Under the pieces are notes generated by a model that was not told where the DNA came from, searched no databases, and saw only the letters and a program-made list of their open reading frames with translations. Position numbers and translations under genes: made by a program. From the NCBI GenBank assembly GCA_965248685.1, contig CBDFKC010000003.1, positions 248,001 to 312,000 on the forward strand: a DNA stretch of 64,000 bases, read 5' to 3'. Of the stretch, positions 37,386-45,920 are shown piece by piece; the first letter of the stretch is position 1; each line of letters opens with the position of its first letter. The stretch comes from VYFG01 sp965248685. GTDB lineage: Bacteria; Pseudomonadota; Gammaproteobacteria; Arenicellales; Poriferihabitantaceae.

Positions 37386-39482
37386 TCAAGCCGGCGGAGT
37401 AGATACGGAATCCCGAATTCTTTCCAGAAGTACTCTTTCCCGTTTGAAAGGCATATCTGGGTTTTCGGGGGGCGCATCCATCTCGCGAGCCACGCGGTGG
37501 CCGTCGTAGACTGCCGCGGCAATTGTCGACGGATTCAAACAGTCTCCAACAGGAATAATCGACATGTTTTCTGAGGCACCATGATTCTCCTGATGCAATC
37601 CTAGCGACTTTGATAGCGCGTTGTTCGGCTGTCTCGACGTGACAAGAACAATGCTTGAAGCCCTGACGTCAATCGTATTTTCCGTATACGTGCACGATAG
37701 TTCAGCTTCTGCTTGGCCAATTCGCGAGATATTTTTTGACGTGATGACGGCGATTCCGAGATTGAGAACCCTGGCTTGAATCCGGTGTTGCTCAAGGGTG
37801 TTTTCCGTCCAGGATGATACCTTTACTGCTGTGGTAACCAGCGTCACTTCAAGACCGTCGCGCCGCAATTTCTCGGCTATCAAAGCACCCATATAGAAGT
37901 TGTCATCGTCAAATACGACGACAGGTCCCGCAATCTCAGCACCATTAAATACGTGTTCAACTGAATAGACATGTGCCTGATCTGCGCCTGGAATGGGCTG
38001 CCAGTTTGTGACGCCTATTCCATCAGAGCGCCAGTCAGCGCCGGTAGCCAAAATAACCTGATCGCAGCCAAATTCAAGAATATTTTCTTTGGTCAATCTA
38101 CTTTCCAGATAGACCTCAACATTACTCATCTGCTGGATCCTGCCAACCCGCCAGTCACGAACCCGGGCCCATGCATTCAACCCAGGCAGCTGGCTTTCCT
38201 GAGTAACCCGTCCTCCCAAACCTTTTTTCGCTTCAGCCAATGTGACAGAATATCCTCGTTGCCCCAGTGCACGCGCTGCTTCCAGGCCCGCCGGACCGCC
38301 ACCAACCACAAGTACTTTTTTGTCTGAACCGCACTCGGGAATCTGCTCGGCATGCCAGCTCTTTCGCCATTCTTCCCCAATAGTTGGATTCTGTGTACAT
38401 CGCATAGGTGTGAATGTGAGCTGACCTGATACACAAATATTGCATCCGATACATTCGCGAATTTCGTCTATTCTTCCTTGCTCTATTTTCTGGGGCAAAA
38501 ATGGATCCGCAATGGACGGGCGGGCGGCTCCAATCATATCCAACACACCCCGTTTTACCTGGCTAACCATCGTGTCTGGAGAGGTAAATCGGCCTACCCC
38601 GACCACAGGTTTGGTGGTGACTTTCTTGACGAATTCTACATAAGACTCCTGGAAACCTTCTTCGCCAAAGCGAGAAGTGAGGGAATCGTTTTCCCAGCTA
38701 CTTACATTGACATCCCATAGGTCCGGAAGCTCCGCAAGCATTTCGACGATATCTCGGCCCTCTCCGTGACTTGTTATACCATCAGCGCCCATCAACTCGT
38801 CCACTGCCAATCGAACCGCTATTGCACAGCGGTCTCCTACCGCGTCTTTGGTATCTTCCAGCACTTCGCGAAACAACCGCACTCGGTTCTTCAATACACC
38901 ACCGTACTCGTCGGTTCGGTGGTTTCGCCGCGCCGATAAAAAATGCATTAATAGGGTTGAATCATGGCCTGCATAGACGTAAACAATGTCTGCGCCAGCG
39001 CGTTTTGCCCGCAAGGCGGCGTCACGATGCCATTGTCGAAATACGCGAATGTCTTTGCGCGTCATACCACGCCCCTGACTCGGCACACTATCAATACCAG
39101 CCTGATCAGACGGTGCCAGTGGTGTCATTCGCGTATACAAGTTTTGTGCACCAACTCCATTGTGCGCCAGCTGCACACCAGCGAGCGCATCGTGCTCATG
39201 CACTGCGTCCACCATTAGCTCCAAACATTCCACATCATATTCATCCCACAAGCGTGCCTGAGGTTCAGGTGAATAGTCAGATGTTGGGTGGATCATGCAT
39301 TCTTCTGTACAGATAACAGCCCAACCACCTTCCGCCTTCGCTTGGCGCATAGCGGCATGGGTTTGCGGAGAATTAAACCCCATACCATTACAGTGAGGTA
39401 CCTGATAGAACCGATTTTTCGCGGTAACGGGTCCAATCTTCACTGGTTCAAACAAGATATCGTAGCGGGGATCTCTTGGCAT
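37386..39482 (-). CDS. Trimethylamine/dimethylamine dehydrogenase-like flavoprotein, copy 2
   Basis: A 698-residue paralogue, upstream of copy 1 on the same strand. It keeps the covalent-flavin cysteine (Cys31, VPHCNG), the Fe-S cysteines (CIGCNIC...C), catalytic YVYAGH and the C-terminal FAD module. The three bowl positions read Glu (CTEECMIH), Trp (WENDSLTSRF) and Gln, different from both TMADH and copy 1. The enzyme class oxidises secondary or tertiary amines and passes electrons to ETF in the cytoplasm; no etf gene is in this window. The acidic bowl hints at a cationic substrate. Copies 1 and 2 are likely a duplication that has diverged in specificity. Confidence 0.85.
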   Translation of the reverse strand: MPRDPRYDILFEPVKIGPVTAKNRFYQVPHCNGMGFNSPQTHAAMRQAKAEGGWAVICTEECMIHPTSDYSPEPQARLWDEYDVECLELMVDAVHEHDALAGVQLAHNGVGAQNLYTRMTPLAPSDQAGIDSVPSQGRGMTRKDIRVFRQWHRDAALRAKRAGADIVYVYAGHDSTLLMHFLSARRNHRTDEYGGVLKNRVRLFREVLEDTKDAVGDRCAIAVRLAVDELMGADGITSHGEGRDIVEMLAELPDLWDVNVSSWENDSLTSRFGEEGFQESYVEFVKKVTTKPVVGVGRFTSPDTMVSQVKRGVLDMIGAARPSIADPFLPQKIEQGRIDEIRECIGCNICVSGQLTFTPMRCTQNPTIGEEWRKSWHAEQIPECGSDKKVLVVGGGPAGLEAARALGQRGYSVTLAEAKKGLGGRVTQESQLPGLNAWARVRDWRVGRIQQMSNVEVYLESRLTKENILEFGCDQVILATGADWRSDGIGVTNWQPIPGADQAHVYSVEHVFNGAEIAGPVVVFDDDNFYMGALIAEKLRRDGLEVTLVTTAVKVSSWTENTLEQHRIQARVLNLGIAVITSKNISRIGQAEAELSCTYTENTIDVRASSIVLVTSRQPNNALSKSLGLHQENHGASENMSIIPVGDCLNPSTIAAAVYDGHRVAREMDAPPENPDMPFKRERVLLERIRDSVSTPPA

Positions 39483-39546
39483 TCGATAGTATTAACTCGA
39501 TTGTCTAACGGTTTTGTCGGTTAGCTTTGAGTTGATAGACTCAGCT

Positions 39547-39585
39547 AATCTGACAATCACTTATTAGCAACGTGATTGTCAGATT
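39547..39585 (-). promoter_or_regulatory. Intercistronic hairpin after polyamine-type binding-protein gene
   Basis: AATCTGACAATCAC (39547-39560) pairs perfectly over 14 bp with GTGATTGTCAGATT (39572-39585), with an 11-base loop. It lies between the binding-protein gene and the TMADH-like genes. No T-run follows. It may protect or attenuate the message. Confidence 0.65.
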
Positions 39586-39640
39586 GAGGATGATCCAAAG
39601 TTAATCTTCTTGGTCTTGGGTTCATCCAGATGCGACAGTT

Positions 39641-40780
39641 CTAGAAACCTGCCTTGATCTCTTCGTACATCGTATTTGAAGCTGTTTCAAATTCCTGGCC
39701 CTGTGGCACCATAAATTTGCCTGAGCCTAATACCGCCTGCACGTCGTGACTCAATCCTAATGCTGCCAGTTCTTCTTCTGAGAAAGATTGCAAGGCTTTG
39801 CCATTGGAGTGACCGTAACCGTCTTCACTGATAACTTGCCTGCCCCGATCATAACTAATCAGGGAATCGATGACGTCGTGGGCTTTGTCTGGATGGGGCG
39901 CATCTTTATGCATCATCATTCCGCAAACCCAGGTTAATGCGCCTTCTTTTGGCTTTGCGAACTCAACTGGTACACCTTCGGCTTTTAATGCGACTGCGGA
40001 GCTATTCCATGTCATTGCCGCGACCAACTCTCCGGAAGCCAAAGCTTGTTCTAAAGAGGCAACCTCATCGGTATAAGTTCTGATTAATGGACGTTGCTTG
40101 CGAAGTAGTTCAGCGACTTTTTCCAGATTATCTTTCGAACCAATTTCATTGAAGTCGACGCCAGCGTATATCGCCGCGCACCACCACGCATCTCCGGCAG
40201 AACCGAGCTGTCCAATTTTTCCTTTGTATCGTTCGTCCCATAACAGTCCCCACGACTGCTCACCATTCTCCCATTCAACAAGATCAGTACGATAAGTTAT
40301 GGATGTTTGTCCCCAATCAAAGGGAATAAAATAAGGCTTGCCATCCACAACATTACCAGGGAGTTGCCAAAGCTCCGGCAATACATCTCCCCAATTCGAT
40401 AATTTTGACGTATCCCATTGGGTAAACAAACCGCTTTCGACCCATCGCGATATCTCAACATTGCAGGCATGGGCAACATCCACCACGAATCCAGCGCGCA
40501 TTTTTGTAAATGCTTCTTCGGACCCACCAAAGGTCGCGAAATTGGGTGCCTCACCATGCTTCGCTGTATATTCGGGAAACAGGTCGGGTAAATCCCACCC
40601 GCCCCACGTGAAGTAGGTAGCCTGATCCGCCGTTCCGGCCATGGCGTTTCCAGAAAGCATCGGACTGGCGACCATACTGATTCCCGCTGCACCCAGAATC
40701 TGATTAAAACGGCGACGAGATAGGTTGCCTCCTTCCAGAGTATCTATCAATTCGTCTTTTGAATAATTACTTTTCTTCAT
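39641..40780 (-). CDS. Tat-exported polyamine-type ABC substrate-binding protein (PotD-like)
   Basis: A 379-residue periplasmic protein. It has a twin-arginine signal (NLSRRRFNQILGAAG) and a mature part typical of PotD-like family 1 proteins (FTWGGWDLPDLFPEY, YFIPFDWGQTSITYR). GAGGAG precedes the ATG. It reads away from the TetR gene and towards the two TMADH-like genes. Its permeases and ATPase lie on the other strand beyond TetR. Family members bind putrescine, spermidine or other cationic amines, consistent with an amine substrate for the dehydrogenases. Confidence 0.9.
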   Translation of the reverse strand: MKKSNYSKDELIDTLEGGNLSRRRFNQILGAAGISMVASPMLSGNAMAGTADQATYFTWGGWDLPDLFPEYTAKHGEAPNFATFGGSEEAFTKMRAGFVVDVAHACNVEISRWVESGLFTQWDTSKLSNWGDVLPELWQLPGNVVDGKPYFIPFDWGQTSITYRTDLVEWENGEQSWGLLWDERYKGKIGQLGSAGDAWWCAAIYAGVDFNEIGSKDNLEKVAELLRKQRPLIRTYTDEVASLEQALASGELVAAMTWNSSAVALKAEGVPVEFAKPKEGALTWVCGMMMHKDAPHPDKAHDVIDSLISYDRGRQVISEDGYGHSNGKALQSFSEEELAALGLSHDVQAVLGSGKFMVPQGQEFETASNTMYEEIKAGF

Positions 40781-40870
40781 TTCTTAACTCCTCGCAAGTT
40801 ACTGGCTAGCTATCGCTGAAATCATTGGGCAATTGGCTGACCGTGTTGACATTAGTATCACCACAAAGAT

Positions 40871-40892
40871 ACTATCTGACAAGTCAGTTAGT
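40871..40892. promoter_or_regulatory. Candidate TetR operator
   Basis: A 22-base dyad: ACTA and CTGAC on the left mirror GTCAG and TAGT on the right around an AA centre. Nine of ten base pairs match. It lies between the divergent binding-protein gene (start 40780) and the TetR gene (start about 40957), close enough to cover both promoters. Binding is inferred from symmetry and position. Confidence 0.65.
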
Positions 40893-40956
40893 TTCAAGCT
40901 TCACATAAAGTGCCACACTACCGGACTTAACTAACAATTTGAAAACCCCGGAATCC

Positions 40957-41607
40957 ATGTCACAACCCCAACAAACTCCTGCTTCCCAGGACCGTCGTCT
41001 GGCACGCGGCGCTGAAACGCGAAAACTCATCCTGCAATCAGCCATTTCCAACATTGCTTCTCTGGGCCTTGGCAATACAACCCTGGATCGCGTGGCCGAA
41101 GTGGCTGGTGTGTCCAGAGCACTCGTGGTGTTTCACTTCAAGTCAAAAAACAATCTGTATAAAGAAGTACTTGAGTACTTGGGAAAGCGGTTCAGTGATG
41201 GCTGGGACGAGGTGGTCAGATCCAGCGCAGGCACGCCAATGCATAAACTGCTTGCTCTGATTGACTACGACATCCTTTTCGCAAGCAAACATCCAAAGTA
41301 TGTATCCACCTGGCACGCTTTCTGGGGAGAGTCGAAAGGTAATATGCTGTACCATGAAGTCGCGTTGCCGCGAGATGAGAGATATGAAATTGAACTGGAA
41401 AAGTTACTTGTCCAGCATATTAACGAGGGCGGTTACGATAAGTCAGAGATGACCGCAATCAGAGATGGAATTGGCGCTATGTTGTTTGGATTTTGGGTAA
41501 CTTCGCACCTCGATCCGATGCCCAACGACTATAGCAAGGCGATCACTTCTATGCGCCTATTTCTCGCCAAAGCATTTCCCAATCAGCCGTTACCTCCGCG
41601 AGATTAA
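40957..41607 (+). CDS. TetR-family transcriptional regulator (BetI-like)
   Basis: About 216 residues. The N-terminal helix-turn-helix is clear (about 20-65: ILQSAISNIASLGLGNTTLD; GVSRALVVFHFKSKNNLY). The C-terminal ligand domain resembles BetI-type regulators (YLSTWHAFW-like segment KYVSTWHAFWGES), which respond to choline. ATG at 40957 is preferred over a TTG six codons earlier. It leads directly into the permease genes and is divergent from the binding-protein gene, with a candidate operator between. I infer repression of an amine uptake and oxidation system, released by its substrate. Confidence 0.85.
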   Translation: MSQPQQTPASQDRRLARGAETRKLILQSAISNIASLGLGNTTLDRVAEVAGVSRALVVFHFKSKNNLYKEVLEYLGKRFSDGWDEVVRSSAGTPMHKLLALIDYDILFASKHPKYVSTWHAFWGESKGNMLYHEVALPRDERYEIELEKLLVQHINEGGYDKSEMTAIRDGIGAMLFGFWVTSHLDPMPNDYSKAITSMRLFLAKAFPNQPLPPRD

Positions 41608-41610
41608 TGA

Positions 41611-42564
41611 TTGAGGATTACCAGGCTGATTAACGAATTGACCGGCGTATCTATCCCATCCAGTTCATTCCACACGCAAACATGGCGTGGAAGATTGCGC
41701 GCGCGGTTTCTGCGTAGCGAAGCACTAAGAGGTTACACGTTACTATCACCAACGCTGCTAGTCATGCTGTTCAGTATGTGTGTACCGTTTGGCATCATGG
41801 TTCTCATGAGTTTCTGGACCCAGCATGGATTTGATTTTGACACAGCTTTAACCCTAGCAAACTATGAAAAAGCGGTTGAACGACCGGTTTTTGGCAAGCT
41901 GCTTCTCCGCTCTTTGGCAATTTCTGGTAGCTGCACCCTCGCGACCATTCTACTTTCCTACCCTATGGCGTATTTTGTCGCGTTCCATGTACATCGGCGC
42001 AAACTTGTCTGGATAATATTAATGACCCTGCCTTTCTGGACGAGTTATTTACTACGAATTTTTACCTGGAAGGTAATCCTTGGATTTAATGGCGCGATCA
42101 ACACCGGACTATTAACCCTAGGTCTAATTGACGCGCCGCTGGAATACCTTTTATATAGCCCAACCGCCGTTGTTATCACGCTGACCCATGCCTGGGCGGC
42201 GTTTGCCATACTACCGATTTACGTCTCTTTAGAAAAAATTGATAAATCGCTGCTTGAAGCCGCTACCGACCTTGGCGATGGACCAGTCGCACGATTTTTT
42301 CGAATCACTCTGCCGTTATCTTTACCTGGCATTATTGCGTCCACGGTACTGATTTTTATTCCAACCGTTGGTGAATATGTCACCCCTATTTTAGTGGGGG
42401 GCCCAGATGGACTGATGATCGGAAACATAATTCAAATACACTTTGGCAATGTGAACAACTGGCCAATGGGAGCCGCCCTTGCTATCTCGATGATGTTCAT
42501 CGTCGGATTGATTGCTATCGCATTTTATTTAATTACACGGAAAGCAACGGAGCGAATCGGGTGA
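41611..42564 (+). CDS. Polyamine-type ABC permease (PotB-like)
   Basis: A 317-residue membrane protein with the six-helix layout of PotB (RGYTLLSPTLLVMLFSMCVP early on). The coupling loop is ATDLGDGPVARFFRITLPLSLPG. The likely start is TTG at 41611, three bases after the TetR stop, since no ATG occurs before the first helix. The N-terminal 45 residues are longer than usual and basic. Confidence 0.87.
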   Translation: MRITRLINELTGVSIPSSSFHTQTWRGRLRARFLRSEALRGYTLLSPTLLVMLFSMCVPFGIMVLMSFWTQHGFDFDTALTLANYEKAVERPVFGKLLLRSLAISGSCTLATILLSYPMAYFVAFHVHRRKLVWIILMTLPFWTSYLLRIFTWKVILGFNGAINTGLLTLGLIDAPLEYLLYSPTAVVITLTHAWAAFAILPIYVSLEKIDKSLLEAATDLGDGPVARFFRITLPLSLPGIIASTVLIFIPTVGEYVTPILVGGPDGLMIGNIIQIHFGNVNNWPMGAALAISMMFIVGLIAIAFYLITRKATERIG

Positions 42565-43376
42565 AGGATGCCCCCTACATCGAGCGCCCAAACAAGCCGT
42601 TGTATATTTACGCCATCGTATTTTTGGCGTTTCTATATATTCCGGTTTTATTTTTACCGCTGTTTTCATTTAATGATTCGATATACGTCACCTTTCCAAT
42701 AAAAGGGTGGACCCTTAAGTGGTATCGAATTATGTTCACGGATGAACAGATGTCTGCGGCCCTTATGAACAGTATCAGAGTAGGACTAACCACCACCGTT
42801 ATAGCTACCATTCTGGGTGTTTTCGGTGCCAAGGCGGTCACACGCTATCATATGCCAGGCAAACGGCCTATGCTATTTGTGATCATGTTGCCACTGGTTA
42901 TTCCCGGCATTATTATTGGCGTCGCGATGCTGATTCTATTGAGTCGTCTTGGTGTGCCGCTTTCCCTCTACACCATAACAATTGGCCATATCCTAATTTG
43001 TGTGCCATTTTCTATGGCGACGTTAATACCGCGATTTGAAGGATTTGATAAATCCATGGAAGAAGCCTCCGCGGATCTTGGCGAAAACGCCTGGTGGACT
43101 TTTTGGCGAATCACTCTACCCATGGTCTTTCCAGGCGTCCTTGCGAGTTTACTTTTGTGTTTCACGGTTTCATTTGATGAATTTATCCTGGCGTTCTTCC
43201 TCGCGGGAACCGATCCAACATTACCCATTTTTATGTATGGACAGTTACGGTTTCCGCAACGTCTTCCAAGTGTTCTCGCCATGGGCGCCTGTATTTTGAC
43301 AATTTCATTCGTTGTCGTATTCCTCTCCCAAGTTCTTATCCGCCGTGGCGCTTCTACTACTGAAAAAGAAAATTAG
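42561..43376 (+). CDS. Polyamine-type ABC permease (PotC-like)
   Basis: A 271-residue membrane protein with six expected helices and the coupling loop ASADLGENAWWTFWRITLPMVFPG. It starts with GTG that overlaps the previous stop by 4 bases (GTGA), giving tight coupling. It pairs with the PotB-like subunit to form the channel for the ligand of the divergent binding protein. Confidence 0.9.
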   Translation: MKDAPYIERPNKPLYIYAIVFLAFLYIPVLFLPLFSFNDSIYVTFPIKGWTLKWYRIMFTDEQMSAALMNSIRVGLTTTVIATILGVFGAKAVTRYHMPGKRPMLFVIMLPLVIPGIIIGVAMLILLSRLGVPLSLYTITIGHILICVPFSMATLIPRFEGFDKSMEEASADLGENAWWTFWRITLPMVFPGVLASLLLCFTVSFDEFILAFFLAGTDPTLPIFMYGQLRFPQRLPSVLAMGACILTISFVVVFLSQVLIRRGASTTEKEN

Positions 43377-43396
43377 CCCAGAGACTAATCAATCAT

Positions 43397-44500
43397 ATGA
43401 GTAATTCTGAAAACTATATCAGTATTGAAAACGTATCGAAGCGCTTTGGTGAAGTAACCGCTGTTGATCAGGTCAGTTTAGAAATCGGTAAGGGTGAATT
43501 CTTTTCACTGCTGGGCGCATCGGGTTGTGGAAAAACCACTTTACTCCGGATGTTAGCCGGATTGGAATCGCCAACCAGCGGAGAAATTTATATCGATGGA
43601 AAACCAATGTCTGAGGTCCCTCCTTTCCAACGACCGACCAATATGGTGTTTCAAAATTACGCGATTTTTCCGCATCTGGATATACGTGCCAACATTGCCT
43701 ACGGCTTACGCAAACAGAAGTTGCCCCGTTCAGAAGTAGACCGCATGGTTGAAGAGGCACTTGAAATGGTCAAACTACCGGGATTTGGTAAACGCCGAGC
43801 AAACGAGCTATCTGGCGGTCAACGACAAAGAATAGCGCTAGCCCGGGCTTTGATCATGCGTCCAAAAGTTCTACTGCTCGACGAACCCCTTGGTGCATTA
43901 GACAAAAAATTGCGCGAGGAGATGCAGTTGGAATTAAGATCATTGCAAGAATCGGTAGGCATCACTTTCATTTTCGTCACTCACGACCAGGAAGAAGCGA
44001 TGACCCTATCGGATCGAGTCGCCGTGATGGCCCGCGGTGACGTGCTTCAAATTGCATCTCCTCAATCGCTTTACAACCAACCGAATAGTGTTGAGGTCGC
44101 AGAGTTTATTGGGCAAATGAACTTTATTGACGCCACGGCCCTACACGTGAACGATGACAGTGTGGTGCTTGATGCCGCCGGCCTCGGACAAATTCAGGCA
44201 ATAACCGATGCAAACTTCGTTAGGCAAGGAGAACAAGTCATTGTCGCCATTCGGCCTGAAAAGCTGTTGATCAGCTCTGTGCCTTTTTCAACCGAGGTGG
44301 ATTCGGTACAAGGAAAGTTGAAAACGACCGCCTACCTCGGTGATCGTAGTCATCACTATGTCGAGGTGGAAGGCTGCGAAAAACCATTAGCGGTTGCGGG
44401 TAATGAGTACTCTAGCGGTAACGGTAGTCCGCTTGAACGCGGGGCTGATGTCTGGTTATCGTGGAATAAAGAAGCACCAATCCTCCTGCCCACTGGATGA
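43397..44500 (+). CDS. Polyamine-type ABC ATPase (PotA-like)
   Basis: A 367-residue ATPase. Walker A is GASGCGKTT, the signature LSGGQRQRIALARAL, Walker B VLLLDEPLGALD and the switch histidine is in THDQEEA. A C-terminal TOBE-type domain (about 240-360) is typical of PotA. It ends the TetR-PotB-PotC-PotA operon. Beyond it lies a structured non-coding segment. Confidence 0.93.
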   Translation: MSNSENYISIENVSKRFGEVTAVDQVSLEIGKGEFFSLLGASGCGKTTLLRMLAGLESPTSGEIYIDGKPMSEVPPFQRPTNMVFQNYAIFPHLDIRANIAYGLRKQKLPRSEVDRMVEEALEMVKLPGFGKRRANELSGGQRQRIALARALIMRPKVLLLDEPLGALDKKLREEMQLELRSLQESVGITFIFVTHDQEEAMTLSDRVAVMARGDVLQIASPQSLYNQPNSVEVAEFIGQMNFIDATALHVNDDSVVLDAAGLGQIQAITDANFVRQGEQVIVAIRPEKLLISSVPFSTEVDSVQGKLKTTAYLGDRSHHYVEVEGCEKPLAVAGNEYSSGNGSPLERGADVWLSWNKEAPILLPTG

Positions 44501-44715
44501 CCGTGGCGCCCTAACGATCTAACCTATTCAAAAAAGCATATGTAGAAATTAAAGCGAATATTGGGCAGAAACGACATGGAAAAGAAACAGGACATTAACT
44601 CGGGAAGGTGCCGAGCGCGTGGATGTCGAGTAGGGATAAGAAAGATAGACCTAACAATATAGTGATGTGTTACCCCATGGGAGACGACGCCCAGACTCTA
44701 ATCAATATCGCAAAT

Positions 44716-44753
44716 AAACAGGGGATGCATCGGCAGCGGAGCGCCTGTTTTTT
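44716..44753 (+). terminator. Terminator-like hairpin downstream of the PotA-like gene
   Basis: AAACAGG (44716-44722) pairs with CCTGTTT (44744-44750) and three more T's follow. It lies 216 bases after the PotA-like gene. It could end that operon or be part of the structured RNA noted around it. Confidence 0.45.
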
Positions 44754-44911
44754 GCGGGGAAAGGAACTAGTCACCGTAACCCGTCGTGCGTGACTGGGGC
44801 ATTGCATGAGGGAGCGAGAGCCGCGAAGCAGGCACATGAATTGTTAGGCAGTGTGTCGTGATTGTGGTTGGTTGCCCGGGTGTTAAGGTTCAAAAATAAT
44901 GGAAAGCAAAT

Positions 44912-44956
44912 ACCGGGACCAAAACAACAAAAAACAAAAATCGAATCCCGGTTTTT
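44912..44956 (+). terminator. Terminator-like hairpin before the convergent dioxygenase gene
   Basis: ACCGGGA (44912-44918) and TCCCGGT (44946-44952) form a perfect 7-bp stem, with a 27-base A-rich loop and a T-run to 44956. It would stop plus-strand transcription before it reaches the convergent gene. Confidence 0.55.
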
Positions 44957-44968
44957 AATTTCAAAGAT

Positions 44969-45775
44969 TCAACTTTTCCGCCATACCACCGGAAAGTCGT
45001 CACAATCCAAAATGTCCCCATAGTTTAATCCCGGGTCGCGGGTTGGAATCGCTATTTCACCTTGCCGCAGATGATACCTGGCGTCGTCCCCGGTCCATCG
45101 AGTTGCCAATGCCCGACGCCTTTGCGGAGCAGCATTGCCCGGGGCGCCATGAACAATCATCGCCTGGAAGACAAGACAGTCTCCCGATTCAAGTTCAAAT
45201 TGTAAAATTCGGTGTTGCGCTCTTTCAGCCTCAATATCAGGTATTTGTTGCAACCCAGTACCTTGATAGGGTGATCCATCAGTAAAGTGATGGGGATTGA
45301 ATTCATCCCAGTGATGCGAACCAGCAACATACTCGACGCATGATTCTTTCGCCACAGAATCGAATGGTAACCAGATCGAGCAGATTTGTTTGCCAGATAC
45401 AGCCCAGTAAGGCTGGTCCTGATGCCATGGCGTACGTGCTGAGGTTCCTGGCTCTTTAACCAGCAGTTGATCGTAAAAAAAGTTCGCCTTGTTGGATTCC
45501 ATTATTTTGCCCGCAATTTCTGCAGCCGGAGATTCCCAAATAAAACGCCGGAAGCCCTCGTGACGTCGTGCGATATCAAGATCACCAAAAAATCGACCGT
45601 TATTGCTCTCATACTCCTCACCATAGGGGCCAGGTGTTGCCATTGCGCGATCCACCCAACCACGCATGTAATCGATCCACTCGAAACCAAACTTTTGTCG
45701 AAGACAAACGATACCGTCTAGTTGATATCGTTCTAACTCTTGTTTTGATATTGATATTTTTGATTGATTACTCAA
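44969..45775 (-). CDS. Phytanoyl-CoA dioxygenase-family oxygenase (PhyH type)
   Basis: A 268-residue Fe(II)/2-oxoglutarate dioxygenase. The iron triad is present: HQD (His118, Asp120) in TPWHQDQPYW and His209 in MIVHGAPGN. A run of arginines (RRRALATRW) is well placed to bind 2-oxoglutarate. The start appears to be TTG at 45773-45775, since no earlier ATG exists. Bacterial relatives include ectoine hydroxylase and many with small-molecule substrates, so the phytanoyl name describes only the family. It lies between the amine importer and the ureohydrolase region. Confidence 0.85.
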   Translation of the reverse strand: MSNQSKISISKQELERYQLDGIVCLRQKFGFEWIDYMRGWVDRAMATPGPYGEEYESNNGRFFGDLDIARRHEGFRRFIWESPAAEIAGKIMESNKANFFYDQLLVKEPGTSARTPWHQDQPYWAVSGKQICSIWLPFDSVAKESCVEYVAGSHHWDEFNPHHFTDGSPYQGTGLQQIPDIEAERAQHRILQFELESGDCLVFQAMIVHGAPGNAAPQRRRALATRWTGDDARYHLRQGEIAIPTRDPGLNYGDILDCDDFPVVWRKS

Positions 45776-45920
45776 GGGCGCTTACTGTCTTAGGCGGGCC
45801 CCTAAAATCTATCATTTTCTTAATTATTATCAACGCTCTTCACTGAGGCTGATCTAATACTAAAATTCGCATTGTGATAGAAACCCTAGTTTGCGTTATC
45901 CCGGGCGGCAACGATTTTCT

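Larger units (their letters stand above)
44501..44968. other. Structured, apparently non-coding segment; possible group II intron remnant
   Basis: This 468-base gap is richer in G and in hairpins than its surroundings. Stems include CTCGG/CCGAG (44599-44615), AAACAGG/CCTGTTT followed by T's (44716-44753), AGTCAC/GTGACT (44769-44795) and ACCGGGA/TCCCGGT (44912-44952). A 19-codon frame, MESKYRDQNNKKQKSNPGF, at 44899-44958 is charged like the start of an intron-encoded maturase. Together this suggests a truncated group II intron or other structured RNA. I cannot identify domain V. A 61-codon frame at 44608-44793 has no recognisable coding character. Confidence 0.4.

Noticed and set aside
38771..39316. 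Open frame of 181 codons on the plus strand
   Set aside because: It lies opposite a well-supported TMADH-like gene and has a composition expected of an antisense shadow.
44608..44793. 61-codon frame after the PotA-like gene
   Set aside because: It crosses several predicted RNA stems and has no homology that I recognise, so a structured RNA explains the region better.
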